NCBI GenBank assembly: GCA_013399875.1
Contig: VXAZ01001668.1
Location: 930,001-994,000, forward strand
Length of the DNA: 64,000 nt
Direction: 5' to 3'
Origin: Gymnorhina tibicen
Lineage: Eukaryota > Chordata > Aves > Passeriformes > Artamidae
Under the pieces are notes generated by a model. It saw only the letters and a program-made list of their open reading frames with translations, was not told the origin of the DNA and ran no database searches. Positions 1-11,955 of the stretch are shown here, in pieces; position 1 is the stretch's first letter; the number at the start of each line of letters is the position of its first letter. A program made the translations under genes and the position numbers.

Positions 1-2877
1 AGCAAATTTTCCAGGTATTCACGACTAAGCAGGACTCCAATATGATCTCAGTGCCACTGGGCGGGCAGAGATGGTGAGCAGTGGGGACTGTGGCAGTGCC
101 TCCAAGGAGACTGAGATCCCAGGGCTTCCCCCTGCAACACAGCACTGCCTTGCAGAGAGGGAAGATGTGGGAAGTGATATCCAGACCAGCCAAAGAGGAG
201 ATCAAAGTTGAAACATGTTGTAGCCTTAGGTGACTTGTTAACATCTCAATGCATGTAGGTTGTGCTTGGAAAAGTTCTAGCCCTTGTCTAATGGAATAAA
301 TTGTTTCTGGCACTAAGTGTTAAGGGCCTTGGGAGTGAGAGGACTACTGAAGCCCAGAGATATGAGGAGCATCTGCTGAGAGTCCAAATCTTGTACATTT
401 TGGAATTTAGGCTTCTAGTTCAACGATTGTCCTCTGAAGATAAACCATCAGGCTGAGTCAGGCAGGGAATATTTCAAGGGAGAAGGGGCTGAAACAGCAG
501 AGCTGCAAGTGATTTTATCTAATCTGCCTTTGAGAAACCAGATTATGGCTGCCAGGTCTGCTACAAAAACCCAGTTGGAGTTTGCTCTTGGAAGAAACAG
601 TGAGTTTGTCTGAGGGAGACGCAGCCATGTGCTGCTGTGGTGGACTACTGAGGCACAGGTTTGTTTTGTTTGAACGGGATATGCAGCTGTTTTAGGCTTC
701 TTGGGATTCAGCCACACAGGATTTTGCCATGGAGTGTGAGCAGAGCATGCTGTGAAATGGGGATTTTGGCAGCTGCATTTGCAGCTGAGTTTCTGACCTG
801 GTACTGCCTTTGCCCTGTCTGGTGTGGGGCAGGCTGAACTGAGTGTGGGTTGTATCATCTTTTGTTCCTTCTCCTGGGCACACACAAGCTCCCAGCACTG
901 TTGATACAAGGGTTTTGAAAGCAAATGTCCCAGAGGCTGTGGTGGCTGGCAGGGAGCCGGCTGCCCTGTGGGCTGGGGAGCTGGGACTGCCCGGCACAGC
1001 TCTGTCCCTGCACCAGCTGGGAACGTGCACTCCTGACATCGAATTCCTGGCATTGGCTCAGTCACAGAATCAGGGCATGGTGCTGGGCAGGAAGAGTCCA
1101 CTTCTCATCACTCTGTGGGTCACCGGGGAGAGTGGTGTTCCCAGGAGGATCCCTGTCACCCGGCAGCAAGGAGAGCCAGGATGTGTCCTGACAGAAATCC
1201 CGACATTTTGTTTCTTCCAGACCGGCTGCCTCTTCTCTTCCTGTAGCCTGGAGTGTCACTGGAGCTCCCACTGTGCTGTTTGCAACTCAAAGGGTCTCCG
1301 GGTTGGATAAAAAGTGTAAAGAAATGAACACTTTTGTGCCCTGTGTCATATGTGCTTGGAATGATCTCCTGGCAGAAATTTAATTTTGTTTCCAGTAATT
1401 TGAGGTTATGGATAGGATTACATCTCCCAGTCAGAGAGAGACATTAATCAAGAAATAGGCCTCTTAATCCTCCTTTCAGTTTTAATGAAACACTGTAAAA
1501 ATGCCTTTCACCAGGGGATGTCAAGTATCAGTTGTGCTTTGATTAACATGCTTTTGTGACAGGTTTACTGTTGTACCATGTACCAAGTTATTCAGCAACC
1601 TAATTTAAGCTGTCTGTCAAGAGAAAACAAGTACAAAGAGAGCATTATTTTCTCATTGGACTTGCAATACCAGACTTCTGTATCTACAAACTTCTTTTCG
1701 AAATGCTGGTTACTCCACACCCGTTGTGACATTTTTAACCTTCAGCATAAATGGGTAAAGGCTGGACGTGACACACGTCACACTGTCCCCTGAATGGCAA
1801 TTAGGAAGGAGATAAGAAATCGGAAATGTTTTTGCAGCTGATGTAAGTTAAGCACTTGCCTTTCTCACAGCAAAACGGAATTTGAATCAACTCTTCTGGA
1901 GTGTAACGGGTGTAAATCTGGGGCAATGGAGAGGAGCGCTGGGCCCTGAATCTCTAATCCTCTCTTCTTTTTTCCTGTCCCCCTTCTGAAGTCAAAACAC
2001 ATTTTCAATGGAGGCTTTGTGGTTTGAGTTGCATTTGGCTTCTTATCTGCTTGGTTTTTTCTAATGTGGCTTGATTATATTAGATATGAACTTCCTTGTG
2101 GCTGGAAGCCAACACCAGACTATTCTCTCTCTCCCAGTCGCAGAAATCTGACAGGAGAATGCCAAGCCTTTTCACAGGAGTTGGTTTATTTTTAGAGAGG
2201 GATGTTTTTGTTCTTGCCGCTTTAAAAACTGACCTCTTGAAACAGAATGGCTCCAGATCATCTCAAAGTAGAACATAGCTGGAGACTGGAGTCTCCCATG
2301 CAAATGCAGCCCCTTCCAGCTAATATGGCACACAAGTCCACAGGCTGCGCTCACCAAGCTGACACCCACCAAGTTTTAACAGCTCAGTTAACAGAGAGAA
2401 GTTTTCTGTGAGAGTGGGTGCACTCTCAAGCCTTGGAATGAGGATTAAAAGCTTCACTGCCCCCTCTCTTTTGTGTCAGCTGCTCTGCGGACAGAAGAAA
2501 TTAATTACGAGATGGTCTTTTAATTTGAAAATATTATAAGTGAACTCTCAGTCTAATTCTGATGGCTAATTGCTGCCAGGAGGCTGGGGCACCACATGCC
2601 TTGCTTGGCTTCGTGGAGGGAAGGGCTGGTGGAGTTGCAGCATCTGGAAGTGAGGGAGTCAGTGGGCTGGCAGGGGTGGCAGAGGTGCCAGTCCTCTCTG
2701 AACTGGGCTGTTTTTCCCTGCTGACCATCCAGCAAAGGTTTTGCAGGAAGGAAGGCTGTGGCACGTTCTTGCCTTGTCAGGTTTCTCATGGCACTGAGAC
2801 CTGACCCAACCTCTAGCTCCTTCTGCTACTCTGTCAGGGTGCTCTATACATGTGGTGACCTGGGAGGGTGTTCAGGA
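1..2877. other. Unique non-coding DNA, no gene recognised
   Basis: No exon, repeat family or RNA gene was recognised. The first 1.3 kb is somewhat GC-richer. It holds a 217-codon minus-strand open frame (448-1101) that begins with GTG, has low-complexity Pro/Cys/Ser-rich content, and overlaps open frames on the other strand. I treat it as chance. From about 1.4 kb the sequence becomes AT-rich, with many TAAT-type words, for example around 1440-1490 and 2500-2580. CpG is sparse throughout. Confidence 0.6.
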
Positions 2878-3008
2878 GCCATTTGTACCCTCTTAACGAC
2901 CGCATTAACACCTCTAATTGTAAATGACAGAGCAATTAGTCTCAGCATAGCAGTTTGAACAATTATGTTTGGCCTACTAAAGTGACAGAATATTCATTAA
3001 CGCAATAA
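2878..3008. promoter_or_regulatory. Candidate AT-rich regulatory element
   Basis: This 130-bp stretch contains several TAAT/ATTA homeodomain-type cores (CATTAAC, CTAATTG, CAATTAG, CATTAAC) packed between ordinary flanks. It looks like the motif-dense conserved non-coding elements common in vertebrate gene deserts. That is inference from composition only; conservation was not tested, and TAAT words are frequent by chance in AT-rich DNA. Confidence 0.2.
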
Positions 3009-6000
3009 GGAAAAAAAAAGGTCTCCTCAGGATTTGCTCCTCTGAGGAGGGTAGCCTGGCTGTTTGTCTGCTTTAACCCTCTTAAAAAAAAATGCAAGTT
3101 TGTTTGCAGTTCTTGCCAAAAATTCTGAGCTGTCAAACCTGTTTATTCCATGAAACACACTGAGGGCAAGCATGTGTCTACTCTGCCTCTGACTTGATTC
3201 ACAGGGAAGAAGTTTAAGAGAGAGAAAAGTGCCTCAATCTCTATTTTCCACAAGGCCAAAGAGTCTTGGGTCCTCTCAGCTGAATCCCAAGCTACGGTGA
3301 TGGAATCCACTGATAGAAGCAGGGTGCACGTGTTTAGGGTCAGAAACTGTGACGGAGGTTGTGCCGGGTCTGAAAGCTTCTCAGTGTTTGTTCTGCTTTG
3401 CACTCGAGGTCCCATCTAAAAACAGAGCTGTTTGTCTGGAGGAGACTGCGTTTCAGCAGAGCCAACCCCAGCTTTGAAGGCCTTGCTGCCTTCAAAAAGA
3501 CAGCCAAAACCTGAGGCAGCAGAGAGTATGAGGGGACCTGGACTGATGATGTGTTACATTTCTGACTCTCTCCGTTAGATTTCACTGCTGCTAGGCAAGT
3601 GAAGGCACATGTGGTTTGATTTTGGGCATGAGACTGTTTTTCTCTGCAATGGAAACTGCAAAATAGTGGATCAGTCACTTCAGCCATTTTAGTCACTCAC
3701 AAGAATTCTGTTTAAAACCCTGAAAATGGTTACTTTAACGTGTTGGTTTAGTTACCTGTCTCTTTCCCATCTGACATGGAATAAGCAGTAATTTTCCAGG
3801 CATGTTTCACCTGATATTACCATCACAGATCTGAGGGATCCTATGGGATCTCCTTGGGCTGGGGGTTTTTTCAAGAGGTTGCTGTAGGATTTTGGGTGAA
3901 GGGCAGCCTTAAAGCCAGACTCATTTTCCCAACAACCCTTGTGTGGTATTGCTCTCAAACAACATGCATGATGAAGCTGGGAATTCTTTAAACAAACTTT
4001 GTTTGGTGTCTTAACCAATGAGCATCCTGGTACCTTGGATGAGGTGGCAGTGGTTTGGGGTTTTTTTTATTGGTTTTTCTTTTTGATAAAGCCATCTGAA
4101 ATCTGATTGGTGAGGTTGTCATTGTTTCAAAAATAGCTTCACTCCTAAGTGAAAGCTGTCATTGCAGATGTGTTTTAGTTCAGTGGAAACATCAGGACTG
4201 TGTTTGGGACTGCAGGATCACGACATCTTTTTAAGCACAGTGGGAGACAGATGGGTGAGCTGCCAGCTTGATGCAAGAACAATAAGAACAAATGAGCTTT
4301 TTAAAAATAGAACAATTGCGTTTGGAAAGAGGATTGGAGGGGGGTGAAGCTGAGAGGGAAATAATTCTCCCATGATTCTATCCTGGTTTTTATATTAAAC
4401 AAAACATGTTGCAACATTGTCTTCGTTAGCAATGAAGTGACAAACTGGAGCACTTCCAAATTGGCTGGCTCCAAACTGCTTTCATATTGACCTGAAATGT
4501 CAGCTGCTATTATGTTCTGCTGACCACTGATTGCTTCCAGAGTAGCATTTTCTCCTGCGAAATGAAAGAAGTTCCATCTCAGTGATCTCAGTGTCTCCTG
4601 GTGTTTGTGAAGTACGATAGTCATGGGAAATGATAGTGCCTTTATTTCAACCACTTCTCAGTTTGAAAGAAATGAATTGTTAATAATGAAGTTATTTACA
4701 CTGTGAGAGTGAGTTTTGTGCAGAATTTTGTGAGAGTGTTCTGCTCATCTAGAAGATCCTCCACTTCACCTTCTTGGAGTCAGAAAACCAAGGTGATAAC
4801 TGCCTCTAAATTGTTTCCCTCCCTTCACACACAACAACACAGAGTTGGGCTTGGACATAGCAATGCTGATATCCTGTTCTACAGGTGAACTTTAAAATTT
4901 TCCTGTGGAAATATGTAAAAAACCATAAATACGGAGAAATGGTACTTCTGGTAGCAGTAGTTGAAGGTCTGTGATCAGGTATCAAATGATACGATGGAAA
5001 GTGTGCTATGTTTTATTTTTTTAATCCCATTTGCAAGACAGGAGAATGTTCAGATAATTTTTATTTCACATAATGCTGGCTTAAAATTATATTGAAACAT
5101 CATAAAGACCTCTTGGTCTTTAATTCTCAGGGAAATGAACTGTGTGATCTGCAAGGTCTTTTCAATATTTCTCTTTTGAAAACCTCTGTAATATCACTTA
5201 TTCACATTCCTACACTCTATTTTTCCATAGTTATCACTTGAAAAAGTGATATCTTCCAAGCAAAAGTGCAGGGAATAGGTCTATTTTTTTTTTTTTTTTT
5301 GGGAAAAGATAAACAGGTCTGTCATCTGCTGAAGTCCAGAATGAAATACACTGGACATATAACCCTACTGGATCTATTCTTGTAAAGCAACAGCAACTAA
5401 AAAACCTGTAAAATGCAGGAAAACTACATGCATCCATGTCAGCCCATGTGGGCTTTCCCAGTATCCCAGTGGTAGTGTGGATGGAGTCCCCAGAGATGGG
5501 CTTTGATCACTTGCAGTAACTATTCCTGTATCATTTTCCTCCTTCTTGTTAAGGTCCTACTCTATACTTGTCTTTACCTCATTTGTGAAAGAACTAGAAA
5601 CAACGAATTTTCTAAGAGGAAGAAGAGGAGCATAAAGGAGAACAGTCATGACTTCATAAGAGGTTTGTGTGTCAAGAATGTGTGATTTTGGCTACTGTTT
5701 TGCACAGTGAAATCTCTGACAGTTTTGTCCATTTAGACCCAGTCTCTCTTTATCTACTAAATTAAAACTAAGCTGAAATTAAGCTCAACTTGAGGAAGAA
5801 CCAACAGATTTTATGAGAATACTGTTTTCTGGTTTTCATTTTTTAGACAGCTATCTCCATTCCATCTGATCAATTATTAAGAAGTAAACAAAATCTGCAG
5901 CATTTCTATCCATTCCTAGTGGAATGCTGAAGTATCCCAAATAAAGATAGAAACAACTCCTTGCTGAAGCAGTGGATGAGGAGCTGAGTATTGTCAGAAC

Positions 6001-8750
6001 AAGGAAAAAAATGTAGTTTCATAGTGCTGTGCTTGATATTTCTGAATGCTGAGTGGGGTTCAGGTAATTAAAAGAGGAAATCCATAATAAGAAACACAAA
6101 AGCAAATAGTCATATGTGTGGAGAACAAAAACAATTACTCCACCACAGGGAGGTTTCATCAGAAGCACGGACATTCACAGGATCTCGTGGCAGGGACGCC
6201 CAAACAACAGCTCAGGAAGTTTTACTTGCATGTAACGAGTTGTGTGACTCGATTACTGGCGGGCTCAGATTGCCTTCTCCAGGGCTGGGGGTCAATCTGT
6301 ACAACATCCCACAAGGAAGTCCTTCCTAATGAAAACAAACTGTCCCTAGTAGAAGCCAGGCAGCCTCCCTGGTCTTGTGGGGAGCCTGGGAGCTTGCTCT
6401 GTGCTAGCAAAGTGAAAGGCTTGGATTGGGAATTATTTGCAGTGTTACCTGGGGGACCTGCTGCAATACAGGTACAACTTCCATCTTCAAGCTGTTTGGG
6501 ATAGTCAGGGAAAAGAGAGAAATTTTTCTTCATTTTTTCACTTAATTTTTCCATGGCAGAGGGATGAAGGTGCACCTGTGTTTGTGCTAATACTGGTCTG
6601 GAATTAGAAGCAGTGTTTGAGAGTCTGGTTTTTTTTTAATTTCAAGTTGCTTTAAAGGAACAAAATGGGTGCAGAGCTTCTTGTCAGTTGCCAAGCTAAG
6701 ATGGCAGAGAAGGCTTGGATATTTTTCACCCCTCTGCTGAGAAGAAATCTGTTTCAGGCAGCTGCTGCTTTTATTATTGCAATAATCAGTGGAGAGAGCA
6801 AACAGAATGGCACTGGGGACTGGATCTGGGAGATGTTGTGCTCCTGCATGCGAAGGGAATGCAGAGGAGTAGCTGCAGCACAGCTGGGAACAATGGTGAG
6901 GTGAGTTGCTTCCTGAGATGAAGGGGCTTCTGATGAATGAAGCCATGACTAACTGCTGGCCTTTGGAGAAGGAGATTGGAGCTTCCAAAGCATCCCAGAA
7001 TAGCTTTGTTTACAAAACTTGCAAATAATTGAAATATTAGCAGCGCGATTGAGTCACAGGGAGATGAAACGGTTTTACAGCTGCTGTGATGATTCTTGTG
7101 AATCTGCAGGGGTTTGTCCATTGGGAATTTCATCCTTAACAGTAGAAATAGCAGCTCTTATATGAGTCAGGGCTCACGTTTAGCAGAAGGCAATTAGGGC
7201 ATTGGTAGATTCAGTAAATGTGAGTCAGTGCAGCAGCAGGAGTAGACCACAGGGCTCCTTTGCTGGAGCCCACCCTATTTTTCTCCAATCTGGTCCCTTA
7301 CAAGCTCTCTCCCTTTCAAGCAGACTGAAGTCCTCCAGAGAACTCCAAAACAAACAGCTCTCGTGAAGCTCCTTTCAGTGGGTAGTTGCCCAGCTGCCTT
7401 TACTGATGCTCTCTGAAATGTCTGCCCAGCAAACCAGGGCACCAGAGGAGCGATCCTTATCTTCTGGGAACAATGGAGCTCTGCACAGCAAGGGCAAGGC
7501 TTTAGAGAGGGCTTTCTGCTCCCTCCTTGGTTCAGGATACTGGTCCTTGGGAATACAGGTGAATAGATTCCCCAGGGTGGGTCTGTCCCATCCTGGGTTT
7601 TATCAGAGTCTACAGAGCCAGAAGGAATTTTGCTGGACCCCCTTGTTAAAACATTAGCTGCACTTCACCGAAAAGTCTAATGCTTTAAATTGTGCTGCAA
7701 TGGCCTCCCAACCCTGAAACTGTAGGGGGAAAAAATCTGGCCAAATAAAGGATCCGTGAAAAGAAACATCTCTTTTTACATGACACCCTGTTAGCCTTAA
7801 TAACAGTTTTCTCTCTGTAAGTGCAGTAAAGTATGGAAATATTGCTGTGCTACATGGTGCAATTTTCTGACTGTGATTTTCTCTGATAAAAGCCTTCAGA
7901 GAGTGCATTTTCCTTCCCACTTATCTGCCATCAAAAGGCAGCAAATACATGAAAAATTCAGCTGTCACTCTAAACAAAATATACAATTACTCCGGGTCGA
8001 TGTTTTAAGCAGAAATAATTTCCATAGCAAAAAAACCTGCAGCTATTTTCTAAATGCCATGGTGTTTGCTTCTAGCTTTTTGCATTACGCATGTATCACC
8101 TGTTTTGGACATTTGAATGCAAAGATGAGATATCACAAGTTAAAACTTAGCACTTGCCAAATTAAATATTTGCTGGGCTGAGCCCTCAGTTCATTACTTG
8201 ACTGCTGTTTTGCACCAGAGAATGAAAAATCTTTTCTAACATGCCAAAGGTGATTATTTTAGGAAGCTGACGAAGAGGGCAGATGTTATTCAAGAGGTTG
8301 GATAAGAAAAGGAAATAGTACATGTTAAGCCTTCTGGAATAACCAGGTAGATGAAAGAAAGTGGAAATGTTCCTGAAATATGCTGATTTGTTTGGACAAA
8401 TCTAAGCGGAAAATATGAGATGGAAATTTGACACTTCATCTTTCACAACTTGAAATGTTAAATTAAGGCTGCTTATGTCTCATTTTACTTGGAATAAATT
8501 ACTTTTGGGGCATCTCTGAGCTTTGAAAGCACCCAAAACCCAGAACAATGTTCCTGTGGTTTGATTTCACTTGCTTAGTTTTTTTTGGCACACAACTTGT
8601 ACTTGACATCAGGAACCTTAATGTAACTGTATTTAAAAGCTGAGATGGAAAATTTTTTTATCTTGTTTCTAGGGCTGAACCTAAAAATAATAGTAAGAAT
8701 CAACTTATCTTGGCAAAACAAACAAAACTTTTTTTACTCAAACTGAAAGA
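3009..8750. other. Unique non-coding DNA with minor simple sequence
   Basis: No gene or repeat family was recognised in this 5.7 kb. Small items seen are a perfect 8-bp hairpin at 5232-5251 (TATCACTT / AAGTGATA, 4-base loop), a 17-base T run at 5284-5300, and two TGAGTCAG (AP-1/Maf-like) words at 7163-7170 and 7221-7228. Minus-strand open frames at 4301-4654 and 6587-6988 have no recognisable domain, and no splice-flanked exon structure was found around them. Confidence 0.6.
5284..5300. repeat. T17 homopolymer
   Basis: An uninterrupted run of 17 T residues. It has no associated target-site duplication or element body that I can see, so it is listed as simple sequence only. Confidence 0.9.
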
Positions 8751-8920
8751 ACATTGGGACAGGCTATCCAGAGAAGTGGTGGAATCACCATCCCAGCAAG
8801 TGTTTAAAAAATATGTGGATGTGGCACTTGAGGGTATGGTTTAGTGGTGAACATGGTGGTTCTGGGTAAAGAGCTGGACTCGATTTTAGAGGTCATTCCC
8901 AACCTTAATGGTTCTATGAC
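8751..8920 (+). mobile_element. CR1 LINE, 3' end fragment
   Basis: About 170 bp of the CR1 3' region in sense orientation. It begins near GGGACAGGCTATCCAGAGA, runs through GTGGATGTGGCACTTGAGGG and TGGTTTAGTGGTGAACATGG, and ends with the CCAACCTTAATGGTTCTATG tail. This order of words is the standard avian CR1 terminus, spanning the last ORF2 codons and the 3' UTR. The copy is 5'-truncated, as most CR1 insertions are, and has many substitutions, so it is not recent. A second CR1 3' end lies about 230 bp downstream in the opposite orientation. Confidence 0.93.
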
Positions 8921-9150
8921 CTCTTTCCTTTTGGAAGTCACTTAGTCTTTATTCCTCGTTCTGTCACCCCAGCTTAAAAAAATTATACTTCATCTGCGTC
9001 ATTCTGAAATGCCAACTCAAAACAGTTTAAAACTTCTGAAAGTATTTTAGCACTTCTAAACTAGAAGCATTGAGTTTGGTAGAGAAATCTCCCCTCCTGC
9101 TTAAGGCAGAAATACCCAAGAAGAAAAAACTTATTCTGAAACTTTTAGTG

Positions 9151-9295
9151 TCACAGAATCATATAATCATTTAGGTTGGAAGGGATCTCTGGAGAAGATC
9201 TATTCCATCCTCCCTGCTCAAGCAGAGTCAGCTAGAGCAGGCTGCCCATGTCCAGTTGGGATTTGATGTTTCCACAAAATGGAGATGTCTTCTTG
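9151..9295 (-). mobile_element. CR1 LINE, 3' end fragment (antisense)
   Basis: The plus strand shows the reverse complement of a CR1 3' end. The 8-bp tail repeats (TCACAGAATC ATATAATCA) are followed by TTTAGGTTGGAAGGGATCTC, then CTGCTCAAGCAGAGTCA, GAGCAGGCTGCCCA and the TTTCCACAAAATGGAGA region. The element is therefore on the minus strand, with its 3' tail at 9151. It is 5'-truncated at about 9295. With the copy at 8751-8920 it forms a tail-to-tail pair. There is no coding capacity. Confidence 0.92.
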
Positions 9296-11228
9296 TTTTG
9301 TCCTGAAACTTGAATGTTAATGCATTAATAGTATTTGTCTCTTCCTAAATTCCATCTCTGCAAATTTAGCATTATTCAAAAAGAATACAAAACCCCCCTC
9401 CCATCTCACCTTTTTTCTCTAGGAGACATTTCCCAGAAAATACTACCATTTGGGTTTTGTTATTGTGGTTACATATGTGGCGTTCTCTGGAGAACACTGC
9501 AGCATCTTCTGGTTTCATACAAGGAAGTCTGGTTCACTCTCCTTGTGGAAATTTTCATATTATAATTAAACTTAGCTTTTGTTCAGATGGTCTCCGCAGT
9601 GAGGATTCAAATGTGCTGGTGAGGTCATGTCACCAGTTAAAGCCCCTGCAATGAAACAAAGTCCAGAATGCAGATACTTGGCCCTCAGTTAAATGATGTT
9701 AATTCAGTTTGAGAAAATGAGTATTTAGCATTTCATGCTGTGTGACGACATCATTCCATAGCGGCAGAAAAAGTCATTGACCTTCCCATGCAAGCAGCTT
9801 TGCTGGTTATTGTGACCTGAGCCAGCCCTGCTCTCCAAGTGGCCGTGGGTCTGTTGTGCCAGACTCTCTCTGCTGGAAGGTTCATGGATTTTGATTTGTC
9901 TCATGCTCAGGTCTAAGCTGTAGAACATCATCAGTGTTTCCTGGTCAAGTCACCAATGCCTGTTCCCAGGGACAGACCATTTGCCTGCCTCTCTCCTCAG
10001 GGTGTTGGAGCTAATTCCAGGCTTAAAGAAGTCCAGTGCATAGCAGGACTCAGCCTACAGAAGCAGGATTTTAAGCAGAAAAATAGAACAAGCCTCTTGG
10101 TGAGACTCATTCGAGTCAGCTGCTCTGCTGTTCATATTTATCCAGCAGTGGTGCTCAGCTCTACAATTAAAGTAATCTAACACACTTACATAAAGGTCAG
10201 GCAGCAGATGCTGCCACTAGACCTGACAGTTTCACTGATAAGCTTCACTGCAAGGCAAAGCATTTAAGAAGAAAATGGAGCATCAGCTTTTAGTATTTCC
10301 AAACACACGTGCACATTCACAAATATGTGTCTTAGCAGAGAGCTTATTCTTCATTTTCAAGTAGAAATACGCACTACCAAGGCTCAAACTTTTGAAAACC
10401 ATGTCACACACAATAAATAAAATGGTAATTTCAAATAAGATGTGTGACACATCTGATTAGCAATTCTTTAACTACAGTCAAGTGTTTGTGTAGTTAACGG
10501 CAAATGTGTTCTGAAGAATGAATGGATATTTCATTAATATACAGAATATCTTTGCATAGTAATAATGGAAGAAAAATCAAATTATTCCAGAGTCTGACTA
10601 GGCATTGAGTGGAGTTATATGAGAATGTAAATTGTAAAGACAAAGGGCCATATCTCTGTATTCTCACCAATCTTTTATAGGTAATGAATTGTTTAGAAAA
10701 TTTAGCTAAGGAAAAGCTTTTCAGTTGGAGCCTGACAGTCCTTCAGGGCATTCCTAGAGGTTATCTCTGCCAGGCAGGTGGATGAGGAAAGAGACAAGCT
10801 TAACCCTATAAAAACAATTATGATATATTATTAGCACCTAATGGCAGTCTAATGGAGTCTTTTCAGCAAAGACACCACTGGCTACAATTTCTCTTTGTCA
10901 TCTGCATAAAAAAGCAAGTCTTAATGAACCTGTATTCTGGTAATTTCTCAAACTCAGTGAAATTAGCAGGAAACTTTTCTGCACTGGAAACTCCTCATGG
11001 CTCAGGAAACTTCCACACTACTTTTAATGAGAACACCCCACCAGGTCAGCGAGGTTCAACACTGAAATCAGCATTAGAAATCTGTTCAGACCACATGATC
11101 TATTAGATTGAGAGTGTACCTGGGCTTTTGCCTTTCTTACCTAAATTTTTCCTTTCCAACTTTTTTTTTTACGTTAAACAAACTGACATGACCTTATGGT
11201 GGTTTACACATCAGAACCTGTTGGATCA
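9296..11228. other. Unique non-coding DNA
   Basis: No gene or repeat was recognised. A good polypyrimidine-AG acceptor-like site occurs just before 9422, but the frame after it has no recognisable protein and I did not find a matching donor. At 10196-10227 there is a small nested inverted repeat (GTCAGG...CCTGAC enclosing GGCAGCA/TGCTGCC). From 10.3 to 10.9 kb the sequence is AT-rich. Confidence 0.6.
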
Positions 11229-11255
11229 TTTTTATGCCTTCAAAAGGCATAAAAA
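11229..11255. other. Perfect 12-bp inverted repeat (hairpin)
   Basis: The arms TTTTTATGCCTT and AAGGCATAAAAA are perfectly complementary and separated by a 3-base loop (CAA). The structure is visible directly in the sequence. No element ends or transcript context could be assigned to it, so its function, if any, is unknown. Confidence 0.85.
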
Positions 11256-11796
11256 GTGCCTGTAATAATTGTGTCTCTACAGGCTTTGTGAAAATGGACA
11301 GCTGGATTGAGCCAGAGACCCTACACATAGCCCCATAAAAAGAACAAGGTGGGCAAAAAAAATTAAGATCACTGTAAGAATGGAATTTGAGAGACTGTAA
11401 TCAGCAAACAAAACACAGGATGCATGAAGTCTCACTCCACAGTCCATTGCCTAAAAGGACCTGGGTAATGTTTGGAGAAGGGAAAAAGGAGAAGGAGAAG
11501 AGGATGAGGATGACATTAGCAAAAAGCAGGGCACATTACACAGTCAATAAGTAATTGCTGCAATTGGAGCTCATCATCTGCTTAGCACTTAATGTCTTGG
11601 CCTTTTCAGAGTGAATTTTATTAATACTAATGTCTGAAGAAAACAGTACAGTCATTATCTCTGTTGATTCTTGTGATGTTCAAAAGTGAAGCTCATCTCC
11701 CCTTGCTTTTGATTACTTGACTCTACCAAATTCTTCATGCTGCCAAGGGCTCTCAGACACTTAAAACATGCCCCCAGGGTCTCTGAGGAGAAGGAG
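11256..11796. other. Unique non-coding DNA
   Basis: No gene was recognised. A short purine-rich run (GA-rich, 11474-11512) is present. The stretch next to the CR1 fragment (about 11735-11796) could not be aligned by eye to CR1, so the fragment seems to end near 11797. Confidence 0.55.
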
Positions 11797-11955
11797 TGTC
11801 AGCACTGCTCCCCTACAAACACATACCAACTCCTCCCAGTCACGTTCTTTTCCCTCAGATATTTGGAAATGGAGCAAAAATTGCCAGAAGTCATCACCTT
11901 CCCAGGGGTCAAGGTGGGACCAACCAGCCTGTAGTTTTCTCCAGCAGACCTCTCA
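11797..11955 (-). mobile_element. CR1 LINE ORF2 fragment (reverse transcriptase N-terminal block)
   Basis: Minus-strand translation gives about 50 residues colinear with the start of the CR1 reverse transcriptase. NYRLVGPTLTPGKVM matches the CR1 NYRPVSLTSVPGKVM block. It is followed by ISKYLREKNV (CR1 ISKH.ED.KVI) and a terminal VGEQC (CR1 KGKSC). The frame is open with no gap until a TGA straight after this point. The downstream catalytic FADD box and the rest of ORF2 are absent, so this is an inactive internal fragment. Homology starts at roughly 11951 and is lost below about 11797. The frame continues upstream to 12002 without recognisable CR1 similarity. Confidence 0.82.

Noticed and set aside
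448..1101. 217-codon minus-strand open frame
   Set aside because: It begins with GTG, has no domain and overlaps open frames on the other strand. Pro/Cys/Ser-rich composition and lack of splice context suggest chance.
7163..7228. Two TGAGTCAG (AP-1/Maf-like) words 58 bp apart
   Set aside because: Eight-base matches are too common to call a regulatory element without conservation or chromatin data.
9408..9565. Possible exon after a strong polypyrimidine-AG acceptor
   Set aside because: The frame has no recognisable protein and no matching donor was found before it closes.
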